A DNA stretch of 64,000 nucleotides from JADGHX01 sp037200125 (lineage in GTDB: Bacteria; Pseudomonadota; Gammaproteobacteria; Steroidobacterales; Steroidobacteraceae). Made by a program: the position numbers and the translations under genes. The stretch is taken from the NCBI GenBank assembly GCA_037200125.1, contig JBBCGS010000003.1:744001-808000 (forward strand), read 5' to 3'. Of this stretch, positions 1-9,402 are shown piece by piece. Within the stretch, counting starts at the first letter, position 1. Each line of letters begins with the position of its first letter. The notes beneath the pieces were generated by a model. That model was not told where the DNA came from, ran no database searches, and was given only the letters and a program-made list of their open reading frames with translations.

Positions 1-3000
1 TGCTGGCCTGGCCGTCATGAAGCTGGAAGTGCCCGTCGAAGCGACTGAATTTGAGATCTCCGGTTTCGGCAGCGAGGTCTGGCGCCGGCGGCGCGGTCGC
101 GGCGGCGTGACGTGAGATTCCATTGAGCAGGGCCGGGACGGTCAGCAGGGCGAGCGGCCGGCCCGGACCGCCGTCGGGCCTATGTGCGACTCCGTCCTCG
201 AAACGCATGCTGAGCGTGCCTGTGGCGCTCCCGAGCCACGGGGCGCCCTGCCTTGGGCGCCAGACGATCTCGCCGCTCAGCGCGCCTCGCGCGGCGCTGA
301 GGTCAGGGCGGAAGCCGAGATCCGTGAGCGAAGCCGCGACGTCGGTACTGTCCAGGGCGAACTCGGCGCGGCAGCTTGCAAGATCCTCGGCGCATCGAAG
401 GGTGCCGGTGCCGTTCAGAGCCTGCTTCTTCAGCCGCAGATCGTTGAAGACAACCGCTTTGGATTCCGGCAGCAGCGTGCCCGTGAGCAGCCCTAACGAC
501 GGCGCCTCTATGCGAAGCGCGGAAGCTGCCGGATTGGGCGCACTTGCTGCCACCTGCACGCTCGCGTCGTCGTAGACGCGTTCTCCGAAAGCAAGCTCGT
601 CCGACGAGATATCGATGTCCGCATGAGTTTCGGGAGACGCCTTACGCAGCGTTTGCCACGCGAGCAGGTAAGCAGGCGCATCGATCCGCCTGACGTGGCC
701 GCGCACCTGAATGACGTTCTCGTCAGGCAACGTCGCAGGCCCACCGCCCAGCCGAATAGCGGCGCGATCGATCCGCCAGTCTTCCCGGTCGACGACGTCC
801 AGGGCGAACGTTGCCCGCAGTCGGTCAGCCAGGTTTGCCCGCAGCTCCGAACTGTTGCCCGTGCCTGATATCTCGACGTGGAGCGGCAGCGGCACGCTGG
901 CGGACTTGGCGAGCGGTGCCGGCAACTCGCTAGACACGCCGACGAGCGCGGAGTCTGCGCGACCCACCCAGCGCGCTGGCGCTGTTCCGTTCGGCGGTGT
1001 GTACGCGAACTCCCCGCTCCACGCGGTCTCCCCGCTGACCTCGGCGAGCGTCCGGATCTGCGAGAGCGCAACGAACTTGCGCGCATCGACGAACCCCTGC
1101 GCCTGTACCGCGATGGCGGAACCTCTGCGATCGCGGCGCTCGGCAATCTTCAGCGTGAGTGGGCCGCCGAGCCACGTGGCACTGAGCGTCGAGCGCTGTA
1201 GACGGCCGGCGTCGTACGTGACGGCGCCGCGAAGCGCTTCAACCGGCGGCAGATCGGGAGCGAGACGGAACTGTACGCCCTCGAGGACCGTAGAGACGCG
1301 CGCCGTCATCTGTGACGGCGCGTTCGGAATCGTGACATCGAAGTCGAACAGCGCGTTGCCACTAGCGGCGAGCTCCTGCAGGTGCGGTGTTTGCTTCTGC
1401 AGCTCGGGATTCGAGCGCATCAACGCGAGAGCGCTCTCCAGGCGACCGTGCGCGCGGCCCGTGAATCGCGCGGGCTGCACGCCAGCGGCGTCCCACTGCG
1501 CTTCAACGGATTCCAGATCGAAGTCGCCGGTGCGGCCCTCGCTCACCAAAGCGCTGATGCGCGAGCCTTTCCACTCGACGTTCGCATCGATGCCTTCCGA
1601 ATCCGGCCACGTGCCGTCGGAGGGAATACGCGCATCGCGCACGTTGAATGAGCCGACGAAGCGCGCGGCGTCCATTGCATCGAGTCGACCTCGCAGCTCG
1701 AAGGCGCCGTTTTCCATGCGGCCCGCGCCAACACGAAGTCCTGCGGGGCCGAACATGCGCGCTACGCCGTCGGAGAACCTCTCCTGCAGCTTCGCGATGT
1801 CGGCGTGCGCAACGGTGCCTCTCAGATCCAGCAGCGGCTCACCGTCCGGTGTTTCCGCCACCAGCGTGCCGGACACTTCCCCTTCCACCGATTCATCCTT
1901 GAACTCGAATCGCGGGACCGCGACTCGCCAGCCGCTGCCTGCGCGTGCGACCTGAACACGCGAGACGAGCTTCAACGCGGTGAGCGGATGCTCGGGATCC
2001 GGGGCAAGCTGCAGGCGCGCGGCGGGTGCGTCCACCTCCAGCGAAAGCTCGTTCTCGGTCGCACGCATTCGTAGTGGCAGCGAATCGAGCGTAAAGCCGT
2101 GGGTCACCGACGTCGCCGTCGCGTCGTCGATATGCGCGCTCGCGGCGAGACGAAAGCCTTCGGGGCGCGCCTCGTTCCAATCGACTTCGATCGCCTCCAG
2201 CTTGCCGTCAAGGGAGATGCCCGCAGGCGTGAGCTCGGGGGCGATCCAGTGCGCGAGCGTAGTAATCGGAGCGAGAGGCGCGCTCAGCAGCGAGCTTCGC
2301 AGGTGCCCTGGGCTCATCTCGACGGTGAACTGCGGAAGTGGCGAATCCTTCTGATCGCGGCCGAGGACGAGCTGTTCGATCTGAAGTTGCGAGGTCTCGC
2401 CACGACGCTGGAACTGCCAGTTGCCGGTGACGTAGTCCAGCCTCAGCGAACTACGCGAGGCTTGCACCGGCTCGAGCCACGCAGGCGTGCCGAGGACAAG
2501 ATCGAACGCACGCACTTCGCCATCGGCCTTCTCGACAACGCCATTCTTCAGCGTGAGATCGAACGTGACGTCGCCTGTACCCAGTTGCGGAAGATTGCTC
2601 GCGAGTCGCGGCAAGACACCCAGCACACCGCGCCAGCTCGAGAACGAAATGCGCACACCTTCAAAGCGTACGCCGCCACTCAACGAACCAGGCGAGTTGA
2701 TATCGCCATTGAGCTGAAAGACAACGCGAGCTGTGCGACCGAGCCGCTCCGGCAAGAAGACGAGCGCGTGCCCGCTCCACTCATCGCCCGCACGTTTCAG
2801 CGCCGCGCGACGAATCTGCAACGTCAGCACGCTGGCGGCCCCGGCGGGGTCGGGCACCTTGAGCGTTCCACCTTGCAGGTCGATGACGCCGCCCTTCCAC
2901 CGATCGAGCACGCGCGCGCGACTCTCGCGACGCGCCTCCGGAGACGGCACAGGATCTTTCCCCGTCGCGCTACCCGGCGGGCCCCGCCCGAGTTTCTCGA

Positions 3001-3358
3001 GATCGATGTCCGGCGCGATCAGCGTGATGCGGCCCGCGACGAGCTGGCCCGATCGCAGGGTCTGCCAGGCGTTGATTCCCACGATGAGCTGGGGCGCGCG
3101 TAACAACACGTTCGATCGGCCGGGCTCGCCCAGCTCGACCCGGCGGAAGACCGCTTCGGGTCCATACCAACCCAGGCGAAAGGCCAGTTCGTTGAAGCGG
3201 ATGTCGAGGCCGGTCTGGGCGCGCACGAGACTTTCGAACGCGGCACGCTGGCGCGGCACGCGGGCCACGGCCATTTCATAGGCTACAGCCAGCGCCGCCA
3301 GGAATGACGCCACCACGATGGCGACGATGATGGTGGTTCGCAGCCAGCCGGTGCGCAC
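1..3358 (-). CDS. yhdP: YhdP family AsmA-like envelope protein (3' end beyond the window)
   Basis: Large inner-membrane-anchored protein of the AsmA/YhdP (DUF3971) class. In E. coli these act as bridge-like proteins in phospholipid transport to the outer membrane. The reading frame stays open from the start to the left edge, giving about 1119 visible residues; the family is roughly 1270 long, so about 150 C-terminal residues are missing. A single N-terminal membrane segment (residues about 5-24, TTIIVAIVVASFLAALAV) is followed by a long beta-rich periplasmic region, ending in the window in an AsmA-like C-terminal motif (FSRFDGHFQLHDGQA). The GTG start is chosen because GGAGGT lies 4 bases upstream; an in-frame TTG further upstream is the alternative. 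It is the last gene of the holA-to-yhdP run, directly after rng, the order known from enterobacteria. Confidence 0.88.
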   Translation of the reverse strand, partial: MRTGWLRTTIIVAIVVASFLAALAVAYEMAVARVPRQRAAFESLVRAQTGLDIRFNELAFRLGWYGPEAVFRRVELGEPGRSNVLLRAPQLIVGINAWQTLRSGQLVAGRITLIAPDIDLEKLGRGPPGSATGKDPVPSPEARRESRARVLDRWKGGVIDLQGGTLKVPDPAGAASVLTLQIRRAALKRAGDEWSGHALVFLPERLGRTARVVFQLNGDINSPGSLSGGVRFEGVRISFSSWRGVLGVLPRLASNLPQLGTGDVTFDLTLKNGVVEKADGEVRAFDLVLGTPAWLEPVQASRSSLRLDYVTGNWQFQRRGETSQLQIEQLVLGRDQKDSPLPQFTVEMSPGHLRSSLLSAPLAPITTLAHWIAPELTPAGISLDGKLEAIEVDWNEARPEGFRLAASAHIDDATATSVTHGFTLDSLPLRMRATENELSLEVDAPAARLQLAPDPEHPLTALKLVSRVQVARAGSGWRVAVPRFEFKDESVEGEVSGTLVAETPDGEPLLDLRGTVAHADIAKLQERFSDGVARMFGPAGLRVGAGRMENGAFELRGRLDAMDAARFVGSFNVRDARIPSDGTWPDSEGIDANVEWKGSRISALVSEGRTGDFDLESVEAQWDAAGVQPARFTGRAHGRLESALALMRSNPELQKQTPHLQELAASGNALFDFDVTIPNAPSQMTARVSTVLEGVQFRLAPDLPPVEALRGAVTYDAGRLQRSTLSATWLGGPLTLKIAERRDRRGSAIAVQAQGFVDARKFVALSQIRTLAEVSGETAWSGEFAYTPPNGTAPARWVGRADSALVGVSSELPAPLAKSASVPLPLHVEISGTGNSSELRANLADRLRATFALDVVDREDWRIDRAAIRLGGGPATLPDENVIQVRGHVRRIDAPAYLLAWQTLRKASPETHADIDISSDELAFGERVYDDASVQVAASAPNPAASALRIEAPSLGLLTGTLLPESKAVVFNDLRLKKQALNGTGTLRCAEDLASCRAEFALDSTDVAASLTDLGFRPDLSAARGALSGEIVWRPRQGAPWLGSATGTLSMRFEDGVAHRPDGGPGRPLALLTVPALLNGISRHAAATAPPAPDLAAETGDLKFSRFDGHFQLHDGQAS

Positions 3359-3488
3359 ATGACCTCCGAATCGGAACCGGACGAGAGCCCTCGATCGCCG
3401 GGCGGCCAAGAAGGCCTGTCACTCGTCGCTCAGCCACCCGGCGAAGACACGCCTTCCCAGCCCCGGCGATTGAGGGCCTCTTCGATCT

Positions 3489-4961
3489 TCAGATCAACAC
3501 AACGTCATACTGATCGACCCCGTACAACGCCTCGGCCTGCAATCGAATAGGCCGCCCAACCTGCGGCTCCAGTTCAGCCAACGCCGCCGACTCCTCATCG
3601 AGCAACCGCTCAACCACATCGCGATGAGCCAGTATCAGCAGCTCCTTGCTCGCAAACTGCCGGCTTTGTCTCACAATCTCGCGAAAGATCTCGTGACACA
3701 CGGTCTCGGGCGCCTTCACGAAGCCGCGCCCGTCGCAACTCGGACACGGCCGGCACAGCAGATGTTCCAGGCTTTCTCGCGTGCGCTTGCGCGTCATCTC
3801 CACGAGGCCGAGCGGCGAGAGACTCACGATGTGGGTCTGGGCGCGATCCCCGGCCAGCGCGCGCTCGAGCGCGGCCAGCACCTGCCGCCGGTGCGACTCA
3901 TCCTGCATGTCGATGAAGTCGATGATGATGATGCCGCCGAGGTTCCGCAGCCGCAGGTGCCGGGCGATTGCCACGGCCGCTTCGAGGTTGGTGCGGAAGA
4001 TCGTCTCTTCCAGCGTGCGCGAGCCGACGTACGCGCCTGTGTTCACATCGATGGTCGTCATCGACTCGGTCTGGTCGATCACCAGATGCCCGCCCGACTT
4101 CAGCTGCACCTTGCGATCGAGCGCCTTGGTGATTTCCTCTTCGATGCCGTGCAGGTCGAAGATCGGCCGCGGGCCGGTGTAGAGCTCGAACTCGGTCGTC
4201 GTGTTCGGGATGAACGCGCGCGCGAACTCGATCATGCGCTTCTGCTCCGCTTCCGAGTCGACGAGCACGCGGATCACGCCGCGCGCGAGCTCATCGCGCA
4301 GCATGCGCAGGGCGAGCGGCAGGTCCTCGTGCACGATCTCGCCGGGCTTCGTCCGCAGCGACGTCTCGCGCACGTGATGCCAGAGCTTGTCGAGGTAGGC
4401 CATGTCTTCGGCCAGCCCTTCCTCGGGCACGCCCGCCGCCGCGGTGCGCACGATGTAGCCACCGGCGTCCGGCGAACGCATGTTCGCGGTGATCACGGTC
4501 TTGAGGCGCGTGCGCTCCGCTTCGTCCTCGATACGGGTGGAAACCCCCACGCCGTCGCCGCGAGGCATGTACACGAGATAGCGGGACGGCAGGGCCACGA
4601 AGGTGGTGAGCCGCGCGCCCTTCGTGCCGATCGGGTCCTTGATCACCTGCACGAGGATTTCCTCGCCCTGGTTCACGAGCCGGCGGATGTCGTCGATGGC
4701 GGGCAGCGCCACCATGGTTTCGTCCGGCGAGCGCATGAAGGCGATGTCGGCCGCGTGCAGGAAGGCCGTGCGTTCGAGCCCGATGTCGACGAACGCGGCC
4801 TGCATGCCGGGCAGCACGCGCGACACGCGCCCCTTGTAGAGATTGCTCACGAGCCCGCGGCGGCTCACGCGCTCGACGTAGATTTCCTGGAGTACGCCGT
4901 TTTCGAGCACGGCCGCGCGGGTCTCTCGCGGGGTCGCGTTTATCAGTATTTCGATGCTCAT
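3489..4961 (-). CDS. rng: Ribonuclease G
   Basis: Endoribonuclease of the RNase E/G family; it matures the 5' end of 16S rRNA and turns over some mRNAs. The 490-residue product matches the family length (489 in E. coli). An S1-like RNA-binding domain occupies about residues 37-128 (NLYKGRVSRVLPGMQAAFVD). The two catalytic aspartates are in TIDVNTGAYVG and in GGIIIIDFIDMQ, about 43 residues apart as in the family. The zinc-link motif is CRPCPSCDGRG near residue 403. An upstream in-frame start would add 10 residues. The ATG at 4961 is preferred because it overlaps the maf stop codon (ATGA) and begins the conserved MSIEILINATPRE sequence. It is followed by yhdP after 130 bases. Confidence 0.97.
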   Translation of the reverse strand: MSIEILINATPRETRAAVLENGVLQEIYVERVSRRGLVSNLYKGRVSRVLPGMQAAFVDIGLERTAFLHAADIAFMRSPDETMVALPAIDDIRRLVNQGEEILVQVIKDPIGTKGARLTTFVALPSRYLVYMPRGDGVGVSTRIEDEAERTRLKTVITANMRSPDAGGYIVRTAAAGVPEEGLAEDMAYLDKLWHHVRETSLRTKPGEIVHEDLPLALRMLRDELARGVIRVLVDSEAEQKRMIEFARAFIPNTTTEFELYTGPRPIFDLHGIEEEITKALDRKVQLKSGGHLVIDQTESMTTIDVNTGAYVGSRTLEETIFRTNLEAAVAIARHLRLRNLGGIIIIDFIDMQDESHRRQVLAALERALAGDRAQTHIVSLSPLGLVEMTRKRTRESLEHLLCRPCPSCDGRGFVKAPETVCHEIFREIVRQSRQFASKELLILAHRDVVERLLDEESAALAELEPQVGRPIRLQAEALYGVDQYDVVLI

Positions 4962-5566
4962 GCGGTTACACCCGTGCCCATTGTGCGCCAACAGGGCACG
5001 TTCGCCGCGTGCAGAAGCTGCGATGTTTCGAACAGCGGCAAGCCCATCACGCCCGAGAAGCTGCCGGACAACGCTTCGATGAACACCGCCCCAAGCCCCT
5101 GCACGGCATAGGCGCCGGCCTTGTCGCGTGGCTCACCGGTCTCCCAGTACGCGGCAATCTCGTCCGCGCCGAGCGCGCGGAAGCGCACCGAACTGACACT
5201 CACGCGCATCGCTAGCCCATCCTTCGAAGCGAGGGCGACCGCGGTGAGCACTTCGTGCGTGCGGCCCGAGAGGAGACCCAGCATGCGCAGCGCATCCGCT
5301 CGATCGGCCGGCTTGCCGAACACCTGGCCATCGAGCACGACGGTCGTATCGGCGCCAAGCACGGCAAGCGAGAGATCCTGCTCCCACACGGTTTGCGCCT
5401 TGGTGCGGGCCATGCGCTGGACGTAATCGTGCGGCCGTTCGCCGGGATGCACGGACTCGTCGATGTGCGCGCCCGTGACGACGTGCGGGACGCCGATCTG
5501 CGTCAGCAGCTCACGCCGGCGCGGCGACACCGAAGCGAGGCGGAGAACGGGTGATGTGGCTGCCAT
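4958..5566 (-). CDS. yhdE: Maf family nucleoside triphosphate pyrophosphatase (dTTP/UTP type)
   Basis: House-cleaning nucleotide pyrophosphatase that hydrolyses dTTP, UTP and modified pyrimidine nucleotides to monophosphates, also linked to cell division arrest when overexpressed. The 202-residue protein starts with the Maf signature LASVSPRRRELL (residues about 7-18) and retains the catalytic region VLGADTTVVLDG with the key aspartate, plus KPADRADALRML. Gene order rlmH-maf-rng is the usual gammaproteobacterial one. Its ATG directly abuts the rlmH stop (TGAATG) and its own stop overlaps the rng start by 4 bases, so translational coupling is likely. Assignment to the YhdE subgroup rather than YceF rests mainly on the neighbourhood. 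Confidence 0.95.
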   Translation of the reverse strand: MAATSPVLRLASVSPRRRELLTQIGVPHVVTGAHIDESVHPGERPHDYVQRMARTKAQTVWEQDLSLAVLGADTTVVLDGQVFGKPADRADALRMLGLLSGRTHEVLTAVALASKDGLAMRVSVSSVRFRALGADEIAAYWETGEPRDKAGAYAVQGLGAVFIEALSGSFSGVMGLPLFETSQLLHAANVPCWRTMGTGVTA

Positions 5567-6034
5567 TCACTCGCGATGATACGGGTGATTCGTCAGCACG
5601 CTATGGGCGCGATACAACTGTTCCGCGAGAACCACTCGCACCAGGGCGTGCGGAAAGGTGAGCTTCGACAGCGCCCACTTGTAGTCGGCGCGCGCGAGCA
5701 CGCCCGGCGCGAAGCCGTCCGGGCCGCCGATGAGCAGCGCCACGTCGCTCCCTTCGCGCATGTGGCCGTCGAGCCAGCCGGCGAGCTGTTTCGTGGTCAT
5801 CTCGTTGCCACGCTCGTCGAGCGCGACAACGTATTCGTCCCGATGGACCGCCGCGAGCAGCCGCTCGCCTTCCACTTCGATGGCGCGCCTGGGATTGGAG
5901 CCGGTGCGGTTGCCGGCATCGATCTCGATGATGGAAACGCGCAGCGCGGCCGCGAAACGCTTGAGGTAATCGTCGACCGCCTCACGCACCCAGCCGGGCA
6001 TGCGCGAGCCAATGGCGATAACGCGGATGCGCAC
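5567..6034 (-). CDS. rlmH: 23S rRNA (pseudouridine-1915-N3)-methyltransferase RlmH
   Basis: SPOUT-class methyltransferase that methylates N3 of pseudouridine 1915 in helix 69 of 23S rRNA, acting on assembled 70S ribosomes with S-adenosylmethionine. The product has 155 residues, the exact family length. The knotted SAM-binding motif LLIGGPDGFAPGV and the C-terminal QLYRAHSVLTNHPYHRE are both clear; the terminal YHR(E) is the conserved catalytic tail. It sits 19 bases after rsfS and directly abuts maf, forming a ribosome-related pair with the silencing factor upstream. No anomaly is seen. Confidence 0.97.
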   Translation of the reverse strand: MRIRVIAIGSRMPGWVREAVDDYLKRFAAALRVSIIEIDAGNRTGSNPRRAIEVEGERLLAAVHRDEYVVALDERGNEMTTKQLAGWLDGHMREGSDVALLIGGPDGFAPGVLARADYKWALSKLTFPHALVRVVLAEQLYRAHSVLTNHPYHRE

Positions 6035-6053
6035 CAGGCGACGGTTCGGTGGG

Positions 6054-6542
6054 TTACTCGGCGCGCTTGCGCCGGGGTCGTGCGGTCTTCTTCGCGGCGG
6101 CGCGTGGCGTTTTCTTCGCTGCTGTCGCGGCGCCTGCGCCCGAAGGCACGCCGCCCACGGCCGGGACGGCCTTGATCGAGGGGCCGGTGTCGGACTCCCA
6201 CATACGCTCGAGGCTGTAGAACTCGCGCACCCGCGGAAGCATCACGTGCAGCACGACATCATGCAGGTCGACGAGAACCCACTCGCCTTCGCGCGCGCCT
6301 TCCACACCCAGGGGACGGAAGCCGCCCTCTTTCGCTTTCTCGAGGACGCGGTCCGCGATGGATTTGACGTGACGATCGGAATTGCCCGAACAGACGACCA
6401 TGACATCCGCAATGTCCGTCAGTCCTCGCACGTCCATGATCTTCACATTGACGGCCTTCATGTCTTCCAGTGCGGCCGTGACGATGCCTTCCAGTGGCGA
6501 GCCGCGGTCGGGAGCGCGGCGCGGGCGTGTGCGAGTGATCAT
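6054..6542 (-). CDS. rsfS: Ribosome silencing factor RsfS with Lys/Ala-rich tail
   Basis: RsfS binds L14 on free 50S subunits and blocks joining with 30S during starvation. The conserved core covers about residues 20-118 (ALEDMKAVNVKIMDVRGLTD, ADVMVVCSGNSDRHVKSIAD, EGEWVLVDLHDVVLHVMLP). The protein is 162 residues, longer than the usual 105-120, because of a C-terminal basic Ala/Lys/Arg-rich tail of about 40 residues (PRAAAKKTARPRRKRAE). Similar low-complexity basic tails appear on several other proteins in this window. It lies between nadD (33 bases upstream) and rlmH. A GGAGAG about 12 bases upstream supports the ATG, though the spacing is long. Confidence 0.95.
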   Translation of the reverse strand: MITRTRPRRAPDRGSPLEGIVTAALEDMKAVNVKIMDVRGLTDIADVMVVCSGNSDRHVKSIADRVLEKAKEGGFRPLGVEGAREGEWVLVDLHDVVLHVMLPRVREFYSLERMWESDTGPSIKAVPAVGGVPSGAGAATAAKKTPRAAAKKTARPRRKRAE

Positions 6543-6575
6543 GTGTGGGGGTTTCTCTCCTGAATGTGCTGTCTC

Positions 6576-7220
6576 TCAGCTCTTGGGGCGAGCATAGCAC
6601 CCCGTTTCGACAATGATCTTACGGACTTCGTCCGGCACGAGATAACGCGGATCGGTGCCGGAAACAATAACCTGTCGCAACTCGGTGGATGAGATCTCGA
6701 GCTGTGTCACGGCATGGATGTACACGCGGCCCGCTTTTTGCTCGTGCAGCTCGCGGATGCTGCCGGTGCCGTGATCCACCATCACTTCGCCGAGCGGGCC
6801 TTTCTCCGGCGCCTTCCAGCCCGGCCGATGCCAGACGACGACATGCGCAAGATCGAGGATGTCTCGCCAGCGATGCCAGTTCGGCAGGCCGAGGAATGCA
6901 TCCATGCCGAGCATCAGGCACAGCGAGCGGTCGGGAAATTCCCCGCGCAACTCGGTGAGCGTGTCGACGGAATAGGACGCGCCGGTGCGGCGGACTTCGC
7001 GATCGTCGACGACGAAGCGCTTCTCGCCCGCAACCGCGGCCTTCACCATGGCCAGGCGCACCTCCGCGCTCGCGAGCGTCGCCTGACGGTGCGGCGGACT
7101 GCCGGCGGGCAGGAAACGCACTTCCGCAAGCTTCAGCGCCTGGCTCAGCTCGAACGCCGGACGCAGGTGGCCGAAGTGGATGGGATCGAACGTACCGCCA
7201 AAGAGACCGATGGGTTGCAT
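6576..7220 (-). CDS. nadD: Nicotinate-nucleotide adenylyltransferase
   Basis: Transfers AMP from ATP to nicotinate mononucleotide, the penultimate step of NAD synthesis. The nucleotidyltransferase signature GLFGGTFDPIHFGHLRPA begins at residue 4 and contains the (T/H)xGH ATP-binding motif. A C-terminal ISSTELRQ segment supplies the ISSTxxR motif. From the ATG at 7220 the product has 214 residues. An in-frame TTG at 7241 overlapping the end of holA would add seven residues and cannot be excluded, since neither start has a strong ribosome binding site. The holA-nadD-rsfS order is a common gammaproteobacterial arrangement. Confidence 0.95.
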   Translation of the reverse strand: MQPIGLFGGTFDPIHFGHLRPAFELSQALKLAEVRFLPAGSPPHRQATLASAEVRLAMVKAAVAGEKRFVVDDREVRRTGASYSVDTLTELRGEFPDRSLCLMLGMDAFLGLPNWHRWRDILDLAHVVVWHRPGWKAPEKGPLGEVMVDHGTGSIRELHEQKAGRVYIHAVTQLEISSTELRQVIVSGTDPRYLVPDEVRKIIVETGCYARPKS

Positions 7221-7242
7221 GTTAGGAGCCTGTCTGAGCAAC

Positions 7243-8253
7243 CTATTTCACCACGCTTCGCGGCAGCGCCAGGATCGGGCGTGCGCAGATGTCCATTGCA
7301 AGCAGCGCCATCTCATCCCAGGCATCGCCCGATTCGCGCCCCTTGATCATGCGATCCGCGCGCGTGGCGCGCGCCGTGAGGCGGCCAAAATGCAGCTTCG
7401 GGGCGCGCCGCTGCCCCTGCTCGAGGGCGGCGGTCTGCCTGCGCCACGCGGGCGGGCGGCCGCCCGGCGAATGAACGGCGGCCCACAAATCGCGCACGGA
7501 TTTGGTGAGCGACCAGAGCACGAGCGTCGGCTCCACGCCTTCGGCGCGCAGGCCTTCGAGCATCCGCAAGGCGCGTGAGGTATCGCCCGCCAAGGCGCAT
7601 TCACCGAGCTGGAATACGTCGTATCGCGCGCTGTCCGCGACGCTGCCCAGCACTTCTTCGGCGCTGACCCGATCGCCCCGGACGATCATGCGCAGCTTGT
7701 GCAATTCCTGGTCGGCGGCGAGCAGGTTGCCTTCGGTGCGCTCGGCGATGATTTCGAGGGCATCGTCCTCGATCTCGAGCCGCAGGCGTTTCGCGCGGGT
7801 CCGCAGCCACCCGGCGAGCCGTGACGCCTCGACCGGCCACACCTGCACGAGCGCCCCATGGGTTTCCACCGCGCGCACCCATTCGGAGCCTTGCGCATCA
7901 CGATCGAGCTTGGGCACGGTGATGAGCAGCAAGCGATCCGGATCCTTGTTTTCCAGCAGCGCGACGATCGCGGCGCTGCCGGTGTTACCCGGCTTCGCGG
8001 TCGGCATGCGGATCTCGACGATGCGACGCTCCGCGAACAGCGACAGGTTGTTCGCGGACGCGCGCACATCGTTCCAATCGCCACCGCGCTCCATGAAATG
8101 CGTTTCGCGCTCGGTGAACCCGGTGGCGCGCGCCTTCGCTCGCACGGCGTCGGACGCCTCGGCGGTCAGGAGCGGCTCGTCCCCCGAAATGAGGTACACG
8201 GGCAACAGCTGCCGCTCGAGGTGGGTGAGAAGAGTGTCGGAGTTGAACTTCAA
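7243..8253 (-). CDS. holA: DNA polymerase III delta subunit
   Basis: The delta subunit of the clamp loader opens the beta sliding clamp during DNA replication. The 336-residue product shows the typical N-terminal start (MKFNSDTLLTHLERQLLPVY), then LISGDEPLLTAEASDAVRAK and the LSLFAERRIVEIRMP clamp-opening region. A central AAA+ lid region follows (GNLLAADQELHKLRM). Length matches the family (343 in E. coli). In most relatives holA directly follows lptE. Here it is separated from lptE by a coupled HExxH gene and by a three-gene plus-strand cassette whose first gene diverges from holA at 8390, so holA must use its own promoter in the 136-base gap. Confidence 0.95.
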   Translation of the reverse strand: MKFNSDTLLTHLERQLLPVYLISGDEPLLTAEASDAVRAKARATGFTERETHFMERGGDWNDVRASANNLSLFAERRIVEIRMPTAKPGNTGSAAIVALLENKDPDRLLLITVPKLDRDAQGSEWVRAVETHGALVQVWPVEASRLAGWLRTRAKRLRLEIEDDALEIIAERTEGNLLAADQELHKLRMIVRGDRVSAEEVLGSVADSARYDVFQLGECALAGDTSRALRMLEGLRAEGVEPTLVLWSLTKSVRDLWAAVHSPGGRPPAWRRQTAALEQGQRRAPKLHFGRLTARATRADRMIKGRESGDAWDEMALLAMDICARPILALPRSVVK

Positions 8254-8389
8254 CGCGGCGGCCGGACAGCGGGAACCTGCAGGAGGGTGGGCGGATTATC
8301 GTTGAGTTGACCGGTGGCAGGCCAGCTTGTGAGCCAGTTTGGGGGTTCGTGACCCGCGGCCGTGGCCGAAGCCAGGCCGCAAGGTTAGG

Positions 8390-9046
8390 ATGCGCGCGCC
8401 AATGAGCCGGAGTACCTCATTCGCGTGCGCACTCGCGTGCGCCTTCCTTTGCGAGACCACCGCCGTGGTTGCCGCCACGCAGCCGGCTGCGCCTAGCGCG
8501 CCGGCCAGTAAGCAACCCGCAAGCACATCCGCGCCCGCCGCAGGCAGCGCAAAGAAAAGCACGGCCGGCGCCAAGGCCGTCGCGCCCAAACCAAAGCCCA
8601 AGACGAACGAGCTGCAGGAAATCGACTGGCGCGACCTGCTGCCCGAGACCGACCGCAAGAAGTACAACCCCAACGCTCCGGCGCCCGTACACGGCCCGCT
8701 TGGCGAAGGCGGTCCACCCGCTGTGCAGGTCGTCACCACCACGGTGAACTCCGATCTGGATCAGGCCCTGGTGAAGCTGCCGGGTTTCATCGTGCCGCTC
8801 GGCGAGCCGAAGGATGGCGTGGTGCGCGAGTTCTACCTCGTGCCTTATATCGGCGAAGACATTCACGTGCCGCCACCTCCGTCGAACCAGATGGTGTACG
8901 TGCGTAGCGCGGCGGGCGTCGCCGCCGAGGCCGTGCACGAAGCCTATTGGGTTACGGGTAAGATCCACGTGGAAACCCGAACCACCCCGCTCGGCACGTC
9001 CGCCTGGTCGCTGGTCGCGAACAAGGTCGAGCAATACCAGTATTGA
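8390..9046 (+). CDS. DUF3299 family secreted protein
   Basis: Exported protein of unknown function. An N-terminal signal peptide (hydrophobic stretch about residues 8-28, FACALACAFLCETTAVVAA) is followed by an Ala/Pro/Ser/Lys-rich linker of about 45 residues. The conserved DUF3299 domain then runs from about residue 110 to 218, including VKLPGFIVPLG and HVPPPPSNQMVYV. The family core is usually written GACIHVPPPP; here the residues before His are GED, so the Cys common at that site is absent. The ATG at 8390 has AGGTTAGG just upstream; a second ATG at 8402 is possible. It is the first gene of a plus-strand cassette with hinT 9 bases downstream. Its function is not known and I do not assign one. 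Confidence 0.8.
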   Translation: MRAPMSRSTSFACALACAFLCETTAVVAATQPAAPSAPASKQPASTSAPAAGSAKKSTAGAKAVAPKPKPKTNELQEIDWRDLLPETDRKKYNPNAPAPVHGPLGEGGPPAVQVVTTTVNSDLDQALVKLPGFIVPLGEPKDGVVREFYLVPYIGEDIHVPPPPSNQMVYVRSAAGVAAEAVHEAYWVTGKIHVETRTTPLGTSAWSLVANKVEQYQY

Positions 9047-9055
9047 GGGGCCCCA

Positions 9056-9397
9056 ATGGCCACGCTGTTCGAGCGCATCATCGCCGGGGAGATTCCCGGC
9101 AATTTCGTGCACCGTGACGATCGTGTCGTCGCCTTCCGCGATATCCGTCCGCGCGCGCCCACGCACATTCTCATCGTGCCGATCAAACCCATTCCGACCG
9201 CGAACGAAATCGCCGACGCAGACGAGAGTCTCGTCGGGCACATGTTCACCGTCGCGCGGGATCTCGCGAAGAAGGAAGGCATCGAGAAGAACGGTTATCG
9301 GCTGATCATCAACGTGAACGATCACGCGGGCATGGAAGTGCCGCACCTTCACCTGCATCTCATCGGCGGCAAGCCGCTCGGACGGATGGTGGACTGA
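9056..9397 (+). CDS. hinT: HIT family protein (HinT-like purine nucleoside phosphoramidase)
   Basis: Small histidine triad hydrolase that cleaves AMP-linked phosphoramidates, including adenylates leaking from lysyl-tRNA synthetase. The 113-residue protein begins MATLFERIIAGEIPGNFVHR and carries the active-site triad HLHLHLIGG at residues about 101-109, both typical of the HinT branch. A GAGGGG sits 6 bases before the ATG. It follows the DUF3299 gene by 9 bases and precedes the iminopeptidase by 5 bases, so the three genes probably form one transcript. The final GRMVD is the usual HinT C-terminus shape. Confidence 0.93.
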   Translation: MATLFERIIAGEIPGNFVHRDDRVVAFRDIRPRAPTHILIVPIKPIPTANEIADADESLVGHMFTVARDLAKKEGIEKNGYRLIINVNDHAGMEVPHLHLHLIGGKPLGRMVD

Positions 9398-9402
9398 CAC
9401 TC

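Noticed and set aside
3359..3550. Plus-strand ORF of 63 codons between rng and yhdP
   Set aside because: No ribosome binding site or recognisable product, and it overlaps the yhdP ribosome binding site in antisense.
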